A DNA stretch of 64,000 nucleotides from Qipengyuania proteolytica (GCF_019711565.1 NZ_JAIGNN010000001.1:1550001-1614000), one strand, 5' to 3'. Positions 7,645-17,490 are shown, numbered from the stretch's first letter. The notes: a model not told the origin generated them from the letters alone. Numbers and translations are program-made.

Positions 7645-8982
7645 TCAGATCCCGCTGGCGAGCGCCTGCTCCGCAGCTGCGTTCTCCGCTGCGATCAAGC
7701 GCTTTGCGAGCCATGCCGAAAAAAGGCACATGGCGGCGCAGAGCAACACCTGTTCGGTAATCGGCACGCCCGCGGCGCTCAGGGCCATGGCCGCCAGCGA
7801 ACCCGCCACCATCGCCCCCGAATTGACGATGTTGTTCGCCGCGATCGTGCGCGAGGCGCGGTCGGGCGAGACCCGCGTGGTCAGAAAGGCGTAGAGCGGC
7901 ACCACGAACATCCCGCCAGCGATCGAAATGCCCAGCAGGCAAAGCAGCAGGACGGTCGCCATCGGCCAGGCGACGAATTCGCGCACCGAAAGCAGGGTGT
8001 CCGGCTGGTCCGCTTCCCACATCTTCGCGACGACGTAGAAGGCAACTACGAATAGCCCCATCACGATTACCGAAACCGGGGAATAGCGCGCCGAGACGCG
8101 GCCCTTGAGCAGGGCGTTGACGGCCACCGATCCGATCGCGACGCCGACCGAAAAAACCACGAGGAACAGGCTCGCGACCTCGGGGCTGGCCATGATCGTG
8201 TTCTTCGCCAGCGGCGGAAACTGGATGAATAGCACCGCCCCGATGGTCCAGAAGAAGCTGATCGCCAGGATGGCGTAATAGACTTCCGGATTGTGCATCG
8301 TGTCGCGCACCAGCTTCACCGAGGCGCGCAGGATATGCCAGTCGAGCTTCTCGACCTCGCCCATCGGCGGCGCCGCGGGGATCTGCCGGCTGACAAGATA
8401 GCCGATGCAGGAAATGCAGATGATCGCAATGGCGGCCCAGCCGGTGCGCTCGACCGCAATGAAGCCCGCAATGATCGTGCCGGCAAGAATCGCGATATAG
8501 GTCCCCGCCTCGACCAGGCCGGTTCCCGCCAAAACCTCGTCCTGTTCCAGGTGCTGCGGCAGGATTGCGTATTTGATCGGGCCGAGGAAGGTCGATTGGA
8601 CGCCGGTCAGGAACAGGGCGAACAGCAGCAGCGGGATCGCCAGCGTGTGCACCATGATCCCTTTCCACGCGAGATAGAGGCCGCAGGCGCCGATCACCAT
8701 CAGACCGATCTCGGCAGCCTTGACGATCCGCACGATCCGCGCCTTGTCGCGCATGTCGGCCAGCTGTCCCGCCAGCGCGGACAGGATGAAGAACGGCAGG
8801 ATGAACAGGCCCGAGGCCAGCCCGCTGAAGCTCGCTTCGGTCGCCGGGTCGCTGTAGACCGCGTAGACGACGAACAGGACCATGGTGGTCTTGTAGAGAT
8901 TGTCGTTGAAGGCATTGAACAGCTGCGTGACGAACAGCGGCAGGAACCGCCGGGTACGCAGCAGGTGAGTGGATGTTAGCAT
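7645..8982 (-). CDS. MFS transporter, lysophospholipid-transporter-like
   Basis: This is an inner-membrane major facilitator of about 445 residues with some twelve hydrophobic segments. The first helix region FLPLFVTQLFNAFNDNLYKT matches the LplT-type half of LplT/Aas proteins, which flip lysophospholipids for re-acylation. The conserved loop GQLADMRDKARIVRIVK follows transmembrane segment 2. There is no fused acyltransferase, unlike many alphaproteobacterial relatives. I chose the ATG at 8982 (MLTSTHLL). ATGs at 9018 and 9051 would add 12 or 23 residues. Divergent pgsA also works in phospholipid metabolism, which mildly supports a lipid role. Confidence 0.75.
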   Translation of the reverse strand: MLTSTHLLRTRRFLPLFVTQLFNAFNDNLYKTTMVLFVVYAVYSDPATEASFSGLASGLFILPFFILSALAGQLADMRDKARIVRIVKAAEIGLMVIGACGLYLAWKGIMVHTLAIPLLLFALFLTGVQSTFLGPIKYAILPQHLEQDEVLAGTGLVEAGTYIAILAGTIIAGFIAVERTGWAAIAIICISCIGYLVSRQIPAAPPMGEVEKLDWHILRASVKLVRDTMHNPEVYYAILAISFFWTIGAVLFIQFPPLAKNTIMASPEVASLFLVVFSVGVAIGSVAVNALLKGRVSARYSPVSVIVMGLFVVAFYVVAKMWEADQPDTLLSVREFVAWPMATVLLLCLLGISIAGGMFVVPLYAFLTTRVSPDRASRTIAANNIVNSGAMVAGSLAAMALSAAGVPITEQVLLCAAMCLFSAWLAKRLIAAENAAAEQALASGI

Positions 8983-9095
8983 GACCCCCCGGGAATGGCC
9001 CCGTCGTATGACGGCCATGTGTAAAGCCATCGCGGTGGCGGACAAGGACAATCCGCGACTTTTGCGGCGAGCCGTAACTCGCTAGGGGAGGCTTC

Positions 9096-9689
9096 ATGCT
9101 GAGCCTGCCCAACATGCTGACGCTGTCGCGCATCGTCGCGATCCCGCTGCTGGCCTTCCTGCTGTGGTGGCCGGGATGGGAGCAGGGCTATCTCGCCGCC
9201 TTCGTGCTCTACTGCCTGATGGGCATCACCGACTATTTCGACGGCTACCTCGCGCGATCGAGCGGCACGGTGTCGAAGCTCGGCATCTTCCTCGACCCGA
9301 TCGCCGACAAGATCATGGTCGCCGCGGTGATCCTCGTGCTGGCGGCGCAGGGCGTGCTGCGCGGGCCCTATGTCGGCGACGCGCATGTGATCGCCGGCCT
9401 GATCATCCTCACGCGCGAAATCGCCGTCTCGGGCCTGCGCGAATTCCTCGGTCCGCTACAGGTCTCGGTTCCCGTGAGCCGCCTCGCCAAGTGGAAGACG
9501 ACCTTCCAGATGATGGCACTGGGCTCGCTGATCCTCGGGCAGGGCCTGCCGGACTGGACTGTGATGGTTGGTGCGGTGGAGGCGAATGTCCCGCACACCT
9601 ACGGCCTCGTGACTCTGTGGGCCGCGGCGGTGCTGACGGTGATTACGGGCTGGGATTACCTGCGGGTCGGTTTGAAGCACATGGATTGA
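9096..9689 (+). CDS. pgsA: CDP-diacylglycerol-glycerol-3-phosphate 3-phosphatidyltransferase
   Basis: PgsA makes phosphatidylglycerol phosphate, the committed step to phosphatidylglycerol and cardiolipin, in the inner membrane. The CDP-alcohol phosphotransferase signature is complete at about residues 48-75: DYFDGYLAR followed by GIFLDPIADK. The protein has 197 residues and several hydrophobic helices. The ATG follows GGGGAGG at good spacing. A small hairpin follows the stop. Confidence 0.95.
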   Translation: MLSLPNMLTLSRIVAIPLLAFLLWWPGWEQGYLAAFVLYCLMGITDYFDGYLARSSGTVSKLGIFLDPIADKIMVAAVILVLAAQGVLRGPYVGDAHVIAGLIILTREIAVSGLREFLGPLQVSVPVSRLAKWKTTFQMMALGSLILGQGLPDWTVMVGAVEANVPHTYGLVTLWAAAVLTVITGWDYLRVGLKHMD

Positions 9690-9701
9690 GCGGGGAAGTG
9701 G

Positions 9702-9721
9702 AACACCGAACGGGGTGTTTT
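9702..9721 (+). terminator. Weak hairpin terminator after pgsA
   Basis: The stem is AACACC (9702-9707) with GGTGTT (9714-9719) around a 6-base loop, followed by two T residues. It sits 12 bp after the pgsA stop. The stem is short, so confidence is modest. Confidence 0.4.
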
Positions 9722-9947
9722 GCGAAACTGCGATCCGTGCTGAAAGGCCCGGATAGCGCCAGATTGCGGGCAATTCGACGGCCTGAACTGTCACCTTCCG
9801 AATTGCCATCCGAGACAAGCCAATGCGCGGTGGAAATTGCGCGCGGCAAGTTGGCGTGTCCAATCCCTCAAACATCCGGCCCGAATGGCAGAAAAAGATC
9901 CTGTAGGAAAATGAGCGGAATGGCTGCCTATGGGTGGGTAGCGGACT
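9722..9947. other. Non-coding stretch with repeat-like, less GC-rich sequence
   Basis: No convincing gene is seen. The reverse strand contains AAGTCCGCTACCCACCCATA near 9930-9951. As far as I recall, this resembles degenerate intergenic repeats scattered in sphingomonad genomes (forms of 'tccgctttccacccat'). Base composition is less GC-rich than the flanks. It may be decayed sequence. Confidence 0.3.
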
Positions 9948-10256
9948 TCAAGGCCGGGTGAGTCGGAACTCCGCGGGACCTTCACTTGACGCCGAAGCGT
10001 CAGGCCGGACGGCCCCCTCAATGGCAGGCGTGAGGGCTGCACCTCGAACGAGTATTTCAGCCCAATTCGGGTGATGCTCGAAAACGTTCCAGATGATCGC
10101 GAGGGGGTCCGAACCATCCTTGAAGACGGCGCTGTTCGCATCGATCCGGCCAACTTGCCTTTCGAACCATGCGCGATTCTCCGGCGTGTCAATAATCCAC
10201 ACAGCGTCGTAAGAAGCGCCACCAGGCGCGCCTTCAAACTCGATGAGAACTTTCAT
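9948..10256 (-). CDS. Hypothetical protein, 102 residues
   Basis: The frame begins MKVLIEFEGAPGGASYDAVW and ends EGPAEFRLTRP. Its amino-acid composition is soluble and protein-like, with a plausible beta strand-helix start and a tryptophan-rich middle (AIIWNVFEHHPNW). I recognise no family. The ATG at 10256 was chosen because upstream codons to 10346 look like random sequence. No ribosome site is evident. It lies alone between pgsA and oxyR in a less GC-rich patch, so recent acquisition is possible. Confidence 0.5.
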   Translation of the reverse strand: MKVLIEFEGAPGGASYDAVWIIDTPENRAWFERQVGRIDANSAVFKDGSDPLAIIWNVFEHHPNWAEILVRGAALTPAIEGAVRPDASASSEGPAEFRLTRP

Positions 10257-10358
10257 GTCGGTGTTCTGCCCGGGAATGCGCTTGCACTCAATGTCTGCAA
10301 TCGGGTCGTTAGCTGAACTTCCGCTTTGGGGCCCATATCGCCCCAAGCCGCCACTCGC

Positions 10359-11255
10359 TCACCCCGCCCGCAGTTCCTCGGCCAGCAGTTCGAAGTCGTC
10401 CCGCCGCGGCGAGTTCTTGCGCCAGATCAGGGCGATCTCGCGGGTGGCGCTCTTGCTCTTGAGGGGGCGGGCGACGACTTTCGTGCCGGTCAGGATTCCC
10501 GCATCCACGGCCATCTTGGGCAGCATCGTCAGGCCGAGGCCGTTGTCCACCATCTGTACCAGCGTGTGCAGGCTGGTCCCGATCATCGTCGCCGAGGCGC
10601 GCAGTTCGGGCCGGTTGCAGGCGGCGAGCGCGTGTTCCTTGAGGCAGTGCCCGTCCTCGAGCAGCAGCAGGCGGCCCTCGTCGATCATGCTCGGCGGGAT
10701 GATCTCGGGCGGATCGCGCGGATCGTTTTCGGGAAAGGCGACGTAGAGTTCGTCGTCCGCAATATGCGCCATCTCCACTTCGCCGGTGGCGAAGGGCAGG
10801 GCGAGCAGAACGCAATCGACCCGCCCGTGCTGCAGCGATTCGACCGCATCGTGGCTGGTCTCCTCGCGCAGGAACAGCTGCAAGTCGGGGCGTTCCTTGC
10901 GCAGGCGCGGCAGGAAGCGCGGCAGCAGGAAGGGCGCGATCGTCGGTATGACGCTCATGCGCAATTGCCCCGCGAGCGGCTTGCCCGCCGCCTGGACGAG
11001 ATCGGCCAGTTCCTCCGCCTCGCGCAGCACGCGGTGCGCCTTGTCCACCACCTGGTTGCCGAGCGCGGTGAAGCGCACCACGCGGCGGCTGCGCTCGACC
11101 AGCGTCACGCCGAGCAGCGATTCCAGCTCGCGAATGCCGGCGCTGAGCGTCGATTGCGACACGAAGCTGGCCTCCGCCGCCCGGCCGAAATGGCCATGCT
11201 CGTGCAGTGCCACGAGATACTGCAGCTGCTTGAGGGTGGGGAGGTAGGTGCTCAT
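10359..11255 (-). CDS. oxyR: LysR-family peroxide regulator OxyR
   Basis: OxyR senses hydrogen peroxide by forming an intramolecular disulfide and then activates catalase and peroxiredoxin genes. The N-terminal winged helix is at about residues 8-65 (HFGRAAEASFVSQSTLSAGI). The redox cysteines are C204 and C213 in EDGHCLKEHALAAC, nine residues apart as in E. coli OxyR (C199/C208). The protein has 298 residues, close to E. coli's 305. It follows rnd by 10 bp on the same strand, so it is probably cotranscribed with it. No catalase gene is in the window. Confidence 0.9.
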   Translation of the reverse strand: MSTYLPTLKQLQYLVALHEHGHFGRAAEASFVSQSTLSAGIRELESLLGVTLVERSRRVVRFTALGNQVVDKAHRVLREAEELADLVQAAGKPLAGQLRMSVIPTIAPFLLPRFLPRLRKERPDLQLFLREETSHDAVESLQHGRVDCVLLALPFATGEVEMAHIADDELYVAFPENDPRDPPEIIPPSMIDEGRLLLLEDGHCLKEHALAACNRPELRASATMIGTSLHTLVQMVDNGLGLTMLPKMAVDAGILTGTKVVARPLKSKSATREIALIWRKNSPRRDDFELLAEELRAG

Positions 11256-11265
11256 ACGCGGCGGC

Positions 11266-12471
11266 CTATTCCGCCGCCGCCTGGGTCTCGACCATTTCGG
11301 CCTGCATGTCGTCGATATGCGTCATCAGCAGTCGGCCCTGCTTGACCGCGAAGGCCATGCGGCCCTCGACCAGTTCGAGCGCATCCTTGCCGAAGACCTC
11401 GTAACGCCAGCCTTCGAGCACCGGCAGGTTGCGGACACCGGCGGCAAGGGCTTCCATCTCGTCCGCGCGGGTCAGCAGGCGGGCGGCGACGTCGATCTCG
11501 CGGGCGCGGATCTTGAGCAGCAGCTTGAGCAGGTCCGCCACCAGCGCGCCTTCCTTGCCGAGCGGCGCGCCGCGCTGCGGCTTGTCCGGCATTTCGTCCT
11601 TCGACAGCGGCTCCGCCTTTTCGATCACTTTCATCAGGCGCTTGCCGATGTCGTTGTCCTTCCACGCGTTCGACAGGCCGCGCACCTTGGCAAGGTCGGC
11701 CTGCTTCTTGGGCGGGTGGCTGGCGATATCGGCCAGCGTCTCGTCGCGCATGATGCGACCGCGCGGGATATTCTTGTGCTGCGCCTCGCCCTCGCGCCAG
11801 GCGGCGAGCGCCTTGAGGCGGCCGAGCACCGCGGCGTTGCGCCCGGGCGAACGGATGCGCTTCCACGCCTGGCCCGCATCGTTGGCGTAGTTCGCCGGAT
11901 CGGCGAGCTTGTCCATCTCCGCATCGAGCCACGCGCCGCGCCCCGTCTTGATCAGCTTCTTGAGGATCCTGGGGAAGATATCGGACAGGTGGGTCACGTC
12001 CCCGATGGCATATTCGATCTGGCGGTCGGTCAGCGGACGGCGGCTCCAGTCGGTGAAGCGCGCACCCTTGTCGACCGGGATGCCGAGCCAGCTTTCGACG
12101 AGGTTGGCATAGCCGATCTGTTCGGACTGGCTGATCGCCATCATCGCGATCTGCGTGTCGAAGATCGGGTGCGGGGTCTTGCCGGTGAAATTGTAGACGA
12201 TCTCGACGTCCTGCCCGCCCGCGTGGAAGACCTTGAGAACGTCCTCGTTCTCGCACAGCAGGTCCCACAGGGGCTTGAGGTCGATCCCGTCGGCCAGCGG
12301 GTCGATCGCCGCCGCCTCTTCTTCATTGGCGATCTGCACCAGGCACAGTTCGGGCCAATAGGTGTTCTCGCGCATGAATTCGGTATCGACGGTGACGAAT
12401 TCGCTCTTCGCCAGACGCTCGCACAGTTCGGCCAGCGCGTCGGAGGTGGTAATCAGGTCGTGTATTTTCAT
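11266..12471 (-). CDS. rnd: Ribonuclease D
   Basis: RNase D is a 3'-5' exoribonuclease of the DEDD superfamily that trims tRNA and other small-RNA 3' ends. Exo I of the DEDD site is VDTEFM (D29, E31), and later motifs include VFHAGGQDVEIV and YAIGDVTHL. An HRDC helical domain follows (AWREGEAQHKNIPRGRIMRD). I chose MKIHDL at 12471; an ATG three codons earlier (12480) is possible. The length of 401 residues is slightly above the E. coli enzyme. It is upstream of oxyR in the same transcript and divergent from aspS. Confidence 0.92.
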   Translation of the reverse strand: MKIHDLITTSDALAELCERLAKSEFVTVDTEFMRENTYWPELCLVQIANEEEAAAIDPLADGIDLKPLWDLLCENEDVLKVFHAGGQDVEIVYNFTGKTPHPIFDTQIAMMAISQSEQIGYANLVESWLGIPVDKGARFTDWSRRPLTDRQIEYAIGDVTHLSDIFPRILKKLIKTGRGAWLDAEMDKLADPANYANDAGQAWKRIRSPGRNAAVLGRLKALAAWREGEAQHKNIPRGRIMRDETLADIASHPPKKQADLAKVRGLSNAWKDNDIGKRLMKVIEKAEPLSKDEMPDKPQRGAPLGKEGALVADLLKLLLKIRAREIDVAARLLTRADEMEALAAGVRNLPVLEGWRYEVFGKDALELVEGRMAFAVKQGRLLMTHIDDMQAEMVETQAAAE

Positions 12472-12545
12472 CGTTCTCAATTCATGGTCGGGGCGGAGTG
12501 CCGCCCTCGGGCCCGGGGCCCAGTTTCAACGCACCGTCGCAAGCC

Positions 12546-12574
12546 TTGACAAAAACCCGCCGGTGCCCTGTTAG
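12546..12574 (+). promoter_or_regulatory. Sigma-70-like promoter candidate for aspS
   Basis: TTGACA (12546-12551), a 17-base spacer, then TGTTAG (12569-12574). The -35 is perfect and the -10 moderate. It lies 75 bp before the aspS start, the only gene on this strand nearby. Confidence 0.5.
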
Positions 12575-12649
12575 CGCGCGCGATTCCTGCTAGAGGAGCG
12601 CGACGTTCGCGCCCCTAGCGCCATAGCTCCGAAAATGGAAAGATTTTAG

Positions 12650-14515
12650 ATGCACGCCTATCGTACCCACAACTGCGCACAGCTGACGAAGGATAATGTC
12701 GGCGAAACCGTCCGCCTGTCGGGCTGGGTGCACAACAAGCGTGACCATGGCGGCGTGCTGTTCGTCGACCTGCGCGACCACTACGGCATAACGCAGATCG
12801 TCGCGGACGAAGACAGCCCGGCGCTGCCGATCCTCGATAAGATAAAACTGGAATCGGTGGTCACCATCGACGGCACGGTGAAGGCGCGCGCCGATGTGGC
12901 GGTGAACAAGAACCTGCCGACCGGCGAGATCGAGGTCTTCGCCCGCTCGGTCGAGGTGCAGAGCCGCGCCGAGGAATTGCCGCTGATCGTCAACTCGGCG
13001 GAGGACTATCCCGAGGAAACGCGCCTCAAGTACCGCTTCATCGACCTGCGGCGCGAGCGCGTTCACGCCAACATCATGCTGCGCAACAAGGTCATCACCT
13101 CGCTGCGCCGCCGGATGATCGACCAGGGCTTCAGCGAGTTCCAGACCCCGATCCTCGGCGCGTCGAGCCCCGAAGGCGCGCGCGACTACCTCGTGCCGAG
13201 CCGCCTGCACCCGGGCCGCTTCTACGCGCTTCCGCAGGCGCCGCAGATGTTCAAGCAGCTGCTGATGGTCGCCGGGTTCGACCGCTACTTCCAGATCGCG
13301 CCGTGCTTCCGCGACGAAGACCTGCGCGCCGATCGCAGCCCCGAATTCTACCAGCTCGACTTCGAAATGAGCTTCGTGACGCAGGAAGACGTCTTCCAGG
13401 CGATCGAGCCGGTGCTCGCGGGCGTGTTCGAGGAATTCTCGGGCGGCAAAAGCGTGACGCCCGCCGGTGAATTCCCGCGTATCCCCTATGCGGAAGCAAT
13501 GCTCAAATATGGCAGCGACAAGCCCGACCTGCGCAACCCGCTGCTGATTTCGGACGTGACCGATCACTTCACCACTTCGGGTTTCGGCCTGTTCGAGAAG
13601 ATCGTCGGCGGTGGCGGCAAGGTTCGCGTCGTTCCCGCGCCCGACACGCACGAGAAGAGCCGCAAGTTCTTCGACGACATGAACGACTGGGCGCGCCGCG
13701 AAGGCTTCGCCGGCCTCGGCTATGTCACCCGCAAGCGCGGCGAGTTCGGCGGCCCGATCGCCAAGAACCACGGCACCGAAGGCATGGAAAAGCTCTACGC
13801 CGAACTGGGGCTGGGCGAGAACGATGGTCTGTTCTTTGCCGCGGGCAAGGAAAAGGACGCCGCCAAGCTCGCCGGGGCCGCTCGGACCCGCGTGGCCGAG
13901 GAACTGGGCCTGATCGAAGAGGGTTGCTTCAAGTTCTGCTGGATCGTCGATTTCCCGATGTACGAGTATGACGAGGATGCAAAGAAGATCGACTTCAGCC
14001 ACAACCCCTTCTCGATGCCGCAGGGCGAGATGGAAGCGCTGGAAACGCAGGATCCGCTCGAGATCAAGGCTTGGCAGTACGACATCGTCTGCAACGGCTA
14101 TGAGCTGTCGAGCGGCGCGATCCGGAACCACAAGCCGGAGATCATGTACAAGGCGTTCGAGATTGCCGGCTATACGCAGGCCGAAGTCGACGCGAACTTC
14201 AGCGGCATGATCGAAGCCTTCAAGCTGGGCGCCCCGCCACACGGTGGCTCGGCCCCGGGCATCGACCGGATCGTGATGCTGCTCGCCGACGAGCCGAACA
14301 TCCGCGAGGTGATAGCCTTCCCCCTCAATCAGAAGGCGCAGGACCTGATGATGGGCGCCCCGAGCGTGGTAGCACCCAGCCAGCTTCGCGATGTCCACGT
14401 TCGCCTGGGCGGAGCCGCGCTCGAAGCGCAGAAGGCCGCGAGCGAAGCCGAGAAGACTGACATGAACAGCACCGCCACCGACCGCGATACGCCCGAGCGT
14501 AGCGACGATACCTGA
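12650..14515 (+). CDS. aspS: Aspartyl-tRNA synthetase
   Basis: AspRS is a class II synthetase. The start [19 protein letters not shown] leads into an OB-fold anticodon-binding domain, then the class II core with [18 protein letters not shown] (motif 2) and [14 protein letters not shown] (motif 3). A GAD insertion domain lies between. The product is 621 residues, about 30 longer than E. coli, mainly through a Ser/Thr/Asp-rich tail (residues ~600-621) that looks disordered. Whether it also charges tRNA-Asn depends on a GatCAB-type amidotransferase elsewhere. It is monocistronic, with a promoter candidate about 75 bp upstream and a terminator hairpin downstream. Confidence 0.96.
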   Translation: MHAYRTHNCAQLTKDNVGETVRLSGWVHNKRDHGGVLFVDLRDHYGITQIVADEDSPALPILDKIKLESVVTIDGTVKARADVAVNKNLPTGEIEVFARSVEVQSRAEELPLIVNSAEDYPEETRLKYRFIDLRRERVHANIMLRNKVITSLRRRMIDQGFSEFQTPILGASSPEGARDYLVPSRLHPGRFYALPQAPQMFKQLLMVAGFDRYFQIAPCFRDEDLRADRSPEFYQLDFEMSFVTQEDVFQAIEPVLAGVFEEFSGGKSVTPAGEFPRIPYAEAMLKYGSDKPDLRNPLLISDVTDHFTTSGFGLFEKIVGGGGKVRVVPAPDTHEKSRKFFDDMNDWARREGFAGLGYVTRKRGEFGGPIAKNHGTEGMEKLYAELGLGENDGLFFAAGKEKDAAKLAGAARTRVAEELGLIEEGCFKFCWIVDFPMYEYDEDAKKIDFSHNPFSMPQGEMEALETQDPLEIKAWQYDIVCNGYELSSGAIRNHKPEIMYKAFEIAGYTQAEVDANFSGMIEAFKLGAPPHGGSAPGIDRIVMLLADEPNIREVIAFPLNQKAQDLMMGAPSVVAPSQLRDVHVRLGGAALEAQKAASEAEKTDMNSTATDRDTPERSDDT

Positions 14516-14519
14516 CACG

Positions 14520-14546
14520 AAAAAGGGCGCGGATTTCTCCGCGCCC
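14520..14546 (-). terminator. Rho-independent terminator, best on the minus strand
   Basis: GGGCGCGGA (14525-14533) pairs perfectly with TCCGCGCCC (14538-14546) around a 4-base loop. On the minus strand it is followed by TTTTT (complement of 14520-14524), ending the gene at 14569-15000. On the plus strand it may also stop aspS transcripts, but without a T-run. Confidence 0.7.
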
Positions 14547-14568
14547 CGCCGTTCGACTGAATGGGGGC

Positions 14569-15000
14569 TCAGTCGTACTGGCGTTCGATCATGTCGCCGA
14601 ATTGTTCGCCTTCGCAGATCTCGTTGTAGCATTGCTGTACGACGGCGCGTTCCTGGCCTTCGAGCTGGTCGCTCTCGAGCGCTTCCTGGAACTTGTTCTT
14701 GATGTAGTCCTCGCCTTCCTCGATCCGCTCTGCAACGTTGTCGTCGCTGTTGCCGAAGAGGCTGGTGATGCTCTGCCACATCTGGTGAACTTCGCCGGTC
14801 AGCGTGCCCTTTGTGACGAGTTCATCGCCCTGACGCTCGAGTTCCGCGTTCATTTGGCGCAATGTGCTCTCACGCTGCTGGAGGCGATGGTTGAGGGCCT
14901 GCGTAAGCTGGGGGCTGTCGGCTTTTTCGGCCGCCTGGCGGTAACCTTCGACCGAATCGAACGTGGTGTCGGTGAGGCTCTTGAAAACCGTGCTGCTCAT
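14569..15000 (-). CDS. PA2169-family four-helix-bundle protein (DUF2383)
   Basis: This 143-residue helical protein starts MSSTVFKSLTDTTFDSVEGY. Helices are rich in Glu/Gln and conserved aromatic residues, matching the PA2169/DUF2383 ferritin-like four-helix bundle. The family is common in stress-responsive loci, and its function is undetermined. It carries no obvious signal peptide. The ATG at 15000 has AGGGAAG upstream. It stands alone between aspS and the serine hydrolase gene, both separated by non-coding gaps, and ends at a good terminator. Confidence 0.75.
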   Translation of the reverse strand: MSSTVFKSLTDTTFDSVEGYRQAAEKADSPQLTQALNHRLQQRESTLRQMNAELERQGDELVTKGTLTGEVHQMWQSITSLFGNSDDNVAERIEEGEDYIKNKFQEALESDQLEGQERAVVQQCYNEICEGEQFGDMIERQYD

Positions 15001-15110
15001 CGTTTGCTTCCCTAAATCAATGGTTTGATACAGCCCTAACGGGCGAGGGGAGCATGAGGTCCGGGCGCATCGACCCGAACCTCATCGTAGCGGCGCAAAA
15101 TCCGCGCGCT

Positions 15111-17090
15111 TCAGCCTGCATCTTCGACGAAGACATACTCGTGCTGCGCATCCAGAAGCTTGAGCGTGCGCTTGCCCTCGCTTTCGCCGATGACCAGCGG
15201 GAAACCGAAGAAGCCGGGCGTCATGAAGACGATGGAGCTCGTCCCGTCATCGTTTTGGAGCGTACCGATGCGGGAGCGGCCCGAGGTGACGGCGATGAAG
15301 GTGTCCTCGCCCTCGCGGCTAACCGTAAGCGGGCCGAGTTCCGGGTTGCTGTAGCGGCTGGCGAGCGATGCGAGAACCGTGGGATCGCCCTCCGGCACAA
15401 TGCCTTCGCGGGCCTTTTCGCGTGCTTCCGCACCAAGCTTTACCGATGCTGCAAGGTTTTCCTCCGCCTCGGCAGCGCCGTCGTACAGCACTTCGAGCAG
15501 CTTGCGCTGGAACAGCCCGAGCAGCCCTTGGCCGGTATCCGAATTGGTGAGCAGCACTGCCGCTACACCGTCTTCCGGAATGAACCAGAAGTTGCTCTTG
15601 TAGCCGATCAGGCTGCCGCCGTGGAAATAGATCTCCTTGCCGCGGCTCGCATCCTCCATCAGGCCCATGCCGTACCAGGAGTCCTCGCCGATCGGGACGT
15701 AGCGTTCGCGGCGCTTGAGCAGGTTCTCCGCCGAGACCAGGTCGGTCCCGTCGGCCAGCGTGCCTTCGCGAAGTTCGTTCATCGCATAGAGCGCCATATC
15801 GTGCGCGGTCGACCAGACGCCGCCAGCGGGGCGATAGGGATGGACCATGTAGTTCCAGTCCATCGGCGCGCCTTCGACCGGCCCGTCATAGCCGCGCGCA
15901 TGCGGCCTCGCCCAGTTGGCCCGCATGGCCTCGCTGAAATCGAAGGTCGTGCGGGTCATGCCCAGCGGGTCGAAGATGCGCTCGTCCATTGCCCGATCGA
16001 AGGCCGCGCCGATTTCCATGTCCGGATAAACGAGGTGCCCGCCGATATAGCCTGCAGCACTCGCCATAAGGTTGTTGTACTGGAACACCTCGCCGAAGCC
16101 ACTGGTCGGCTCGGTCGCGGCGAGCTGGACGAAGGTGTCGCTCGCCGGCGTGTCGCGGCTGGTGTTCATGATCCACTGCATGTCCTTGCGCGGCAGGCCC
16201 GTGCAGGCGCAGATCAGGTGTTCGACGCGCACGCTCGCTGTGGTCTCGCCGCTGCCGAGGCGAAACTCCGGGTAGACCTCTGTCACCTTCTGGTCCCAGG
16301 CAAGCTTGCCCTCGTCGACCAGGGTGGAAAGCAGCAGCGTCGCCATGCCCTTGGTGTTCGATGCAACCATGAAGCCGGTGTCCTTGTCCACCTGCTCGGC
16401 GCCACCCTTTTCGGTCACCCCGAGGCCGCCTTCCCAGACGATCCTGTCACCCTGCACGAGCGCGAGGCCGACGCCGGGAATTTCGAGCCCTTCCATGGCG
16501 CGGGTCACGAAGCCGGTCAGCTCGGCGATGCGTTCGGGGGTCAACTCGTTGGCCGCCTTGCCGGCGAAGGTCTCCTTTTCGAAATTGGCAGGGCGCAGTG
16601 AACCGAATGCCTGGTTCAGCTGCGCGCCGCGCTTGGCGACGGTGGCCAGGGCGCCGTCGATGAGAATCACGGTCCATTGCGCGCCCTTGCGCAAGCCGAT
16701 GCCCTGTACGGCGATCTTCTCTTCGGGTGAGGATTTGTAGTTGACCACGGTAATCTGGTCCCAGCCGTCGCGGGCCGGCGGGTCCTGCGCGATCAGCACC
16801 TCGCGTGCGAAGCCGGGGGAGAGCTTCTGCCATGCGTTAGCCACGGCCTTGCTACCGTCCTCGCCGCCGTCCACGCCGACGATGGCTGCAGTCACGTCGC
16901 CCTCCGGCGCGGTGAACACCAGCATGCCGTTGCGCTGCTCGCGTGCCCAGCCGGGGATCGGCGCCATTTCTGCGCCCGTTCCGGTGTCCAGCTTTTCCAC
17001 CGCTTCGGTCTGAGCCTGCTCCTGCGCCAGCAAGGGCAGCGGCGACGTGGTCAGCAGCAAGGCGGAAGCGATAAGCGCGAAACGTTTCAT
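15111..17090 (-). CDS. Exported serine hydrolase, beta-lactamase class C/S12 type
   Basis: This 659-residue protein has a Sec signal peptide (MKRFALIASALLLTTSPLPLLAQ), a unique region to about residue 180, then a penicillin-binding/class C beta-lactamase-type domain. The nucleophile motif SxxK is S244-NT-K247, YxN is Y338-N-N and the third motif HGG appears in FHGGSLIGYK. A DUF3471-like beta domain ends the protein. Such proteins are mostly peptidases or esterases of uncertain substrate, not resistance enzymes. It lies alone, diverging from acpP. The N-terminal 160 residues are unusual for S12 proteins and may be a separate beta domain. Confidence 0.8.
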   Translation of the reverse strand: MKRFALIASALLLTTSPLPLLAQEQAQTEAVEKLDTGTGAEMAPIPGWAREQRNGMLVFTAPEGDVTAAIVGVDGGEDGSKAVANAWQKLSPGFAREVLIAQDPPARDGWDQITVVNYKSSPEEKIAVQGIGLRKGAQWTVILIDGALATVAKRGAQLNQAFGSLRPANFEKETFAGKAANELTPERIAELTGFVTRAMEGLEIPGVGLALVQGDRIVWEGGLGVTEKGGAEQVDKDTGFMVASNTKGMATLLLSTLVDEGKLAWDQKVTEVYPEFRLGSGETTASVRVEHLICACTGLPRKDMQWIMNTSRDTPASDTFVQLAATEPTSGFGEVFQYNNLMASAAGYIGGHLVYPDMEIGAAFDRAMDERIFDPLGMTRTTFDFSEAMRANWARPHARGYDGPVEGAPMDWNYMVHPYRPAGGVWSTAHDMALYAMNELREGTLADGTDLVSAENLLKRRERYVPIGEDSWYGMGLMEDASRGKEIYFHGGSLIGYKSNFWFIPEDGVAAVLLTNSDTGQGLLGLFQRKLLEVLYDGAAEAEENLAASVKLGAEAREKAREGIVPEGDPTVLASLASRYSNPELGPLTVSREGEDTFIAVTSGRSRIGTLQNDDGTSSIVFMTPGFFGFPLVIGESEGKRTLKLLDAQHEYVFVEDAG

Positions 17091-17253
17091 AGGGTTGCTC
17101 TCCTTGAGTGTCTTTCTGTGTCTTATATGTGTAATACGGCAAATCCGTTACAGGTCAATTTCAGTTACGGCATTGCCAGCCCTTGCGCTTGGCCACGGCG
17201 TTCATTAGGGCGAAAGCCAATCTCCTAACCCCCAGAATTCGAGAGGGACAAAA

Positions 17254-17490
17254 ATGAGCGATACTGCCGACCGCGTGCAGAAGATTGTCGTCGAGCATCT
17301 CGGCGTCGAAGCCGACAAGGTGACCCAGGAAGCGAGCTTCATCGACGATCTGGGTGCGGACAGCCTCGACATCGTCGAACTCGTGATGGCCTTCGAAGAA
17401 GAATTCGGCGTGGAAATCCCCGACGATGCGGCCGAGAAGATTACCACCGTCGGCGATGCCACCAAGTACATCGAAGAGCACAAGGGCTGA
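17254..17490 (+). CDS. acpP: Acyl carrier protein
   Basis: AcpP carries growing acyl chains on 4'-phosphopantetheine in type II fatty-acid synthesis. The attachment serine is S37 in [13 protein letters not shown]. The 78-residue length and strongly acidic helices are standard. The ATG follows GAGAGGGAC. fabF follows 96 bp downstream with a hairpin between them. Confidence 0.97.
   Translation: MSDTADRVQKIVVEHLGVEADKVTQEASFIDDLGADSLDIVELVMAFEEEFGVEIPDDAAEKITTVGDATKYIEEHKG

Noticed and set aside
12590..14779. A 729-codon minus-strand frame opposite aspS
   Set aside because: It is a shadow of aspS in GC-rich DNA; the plus strand has full synthetase motifs.
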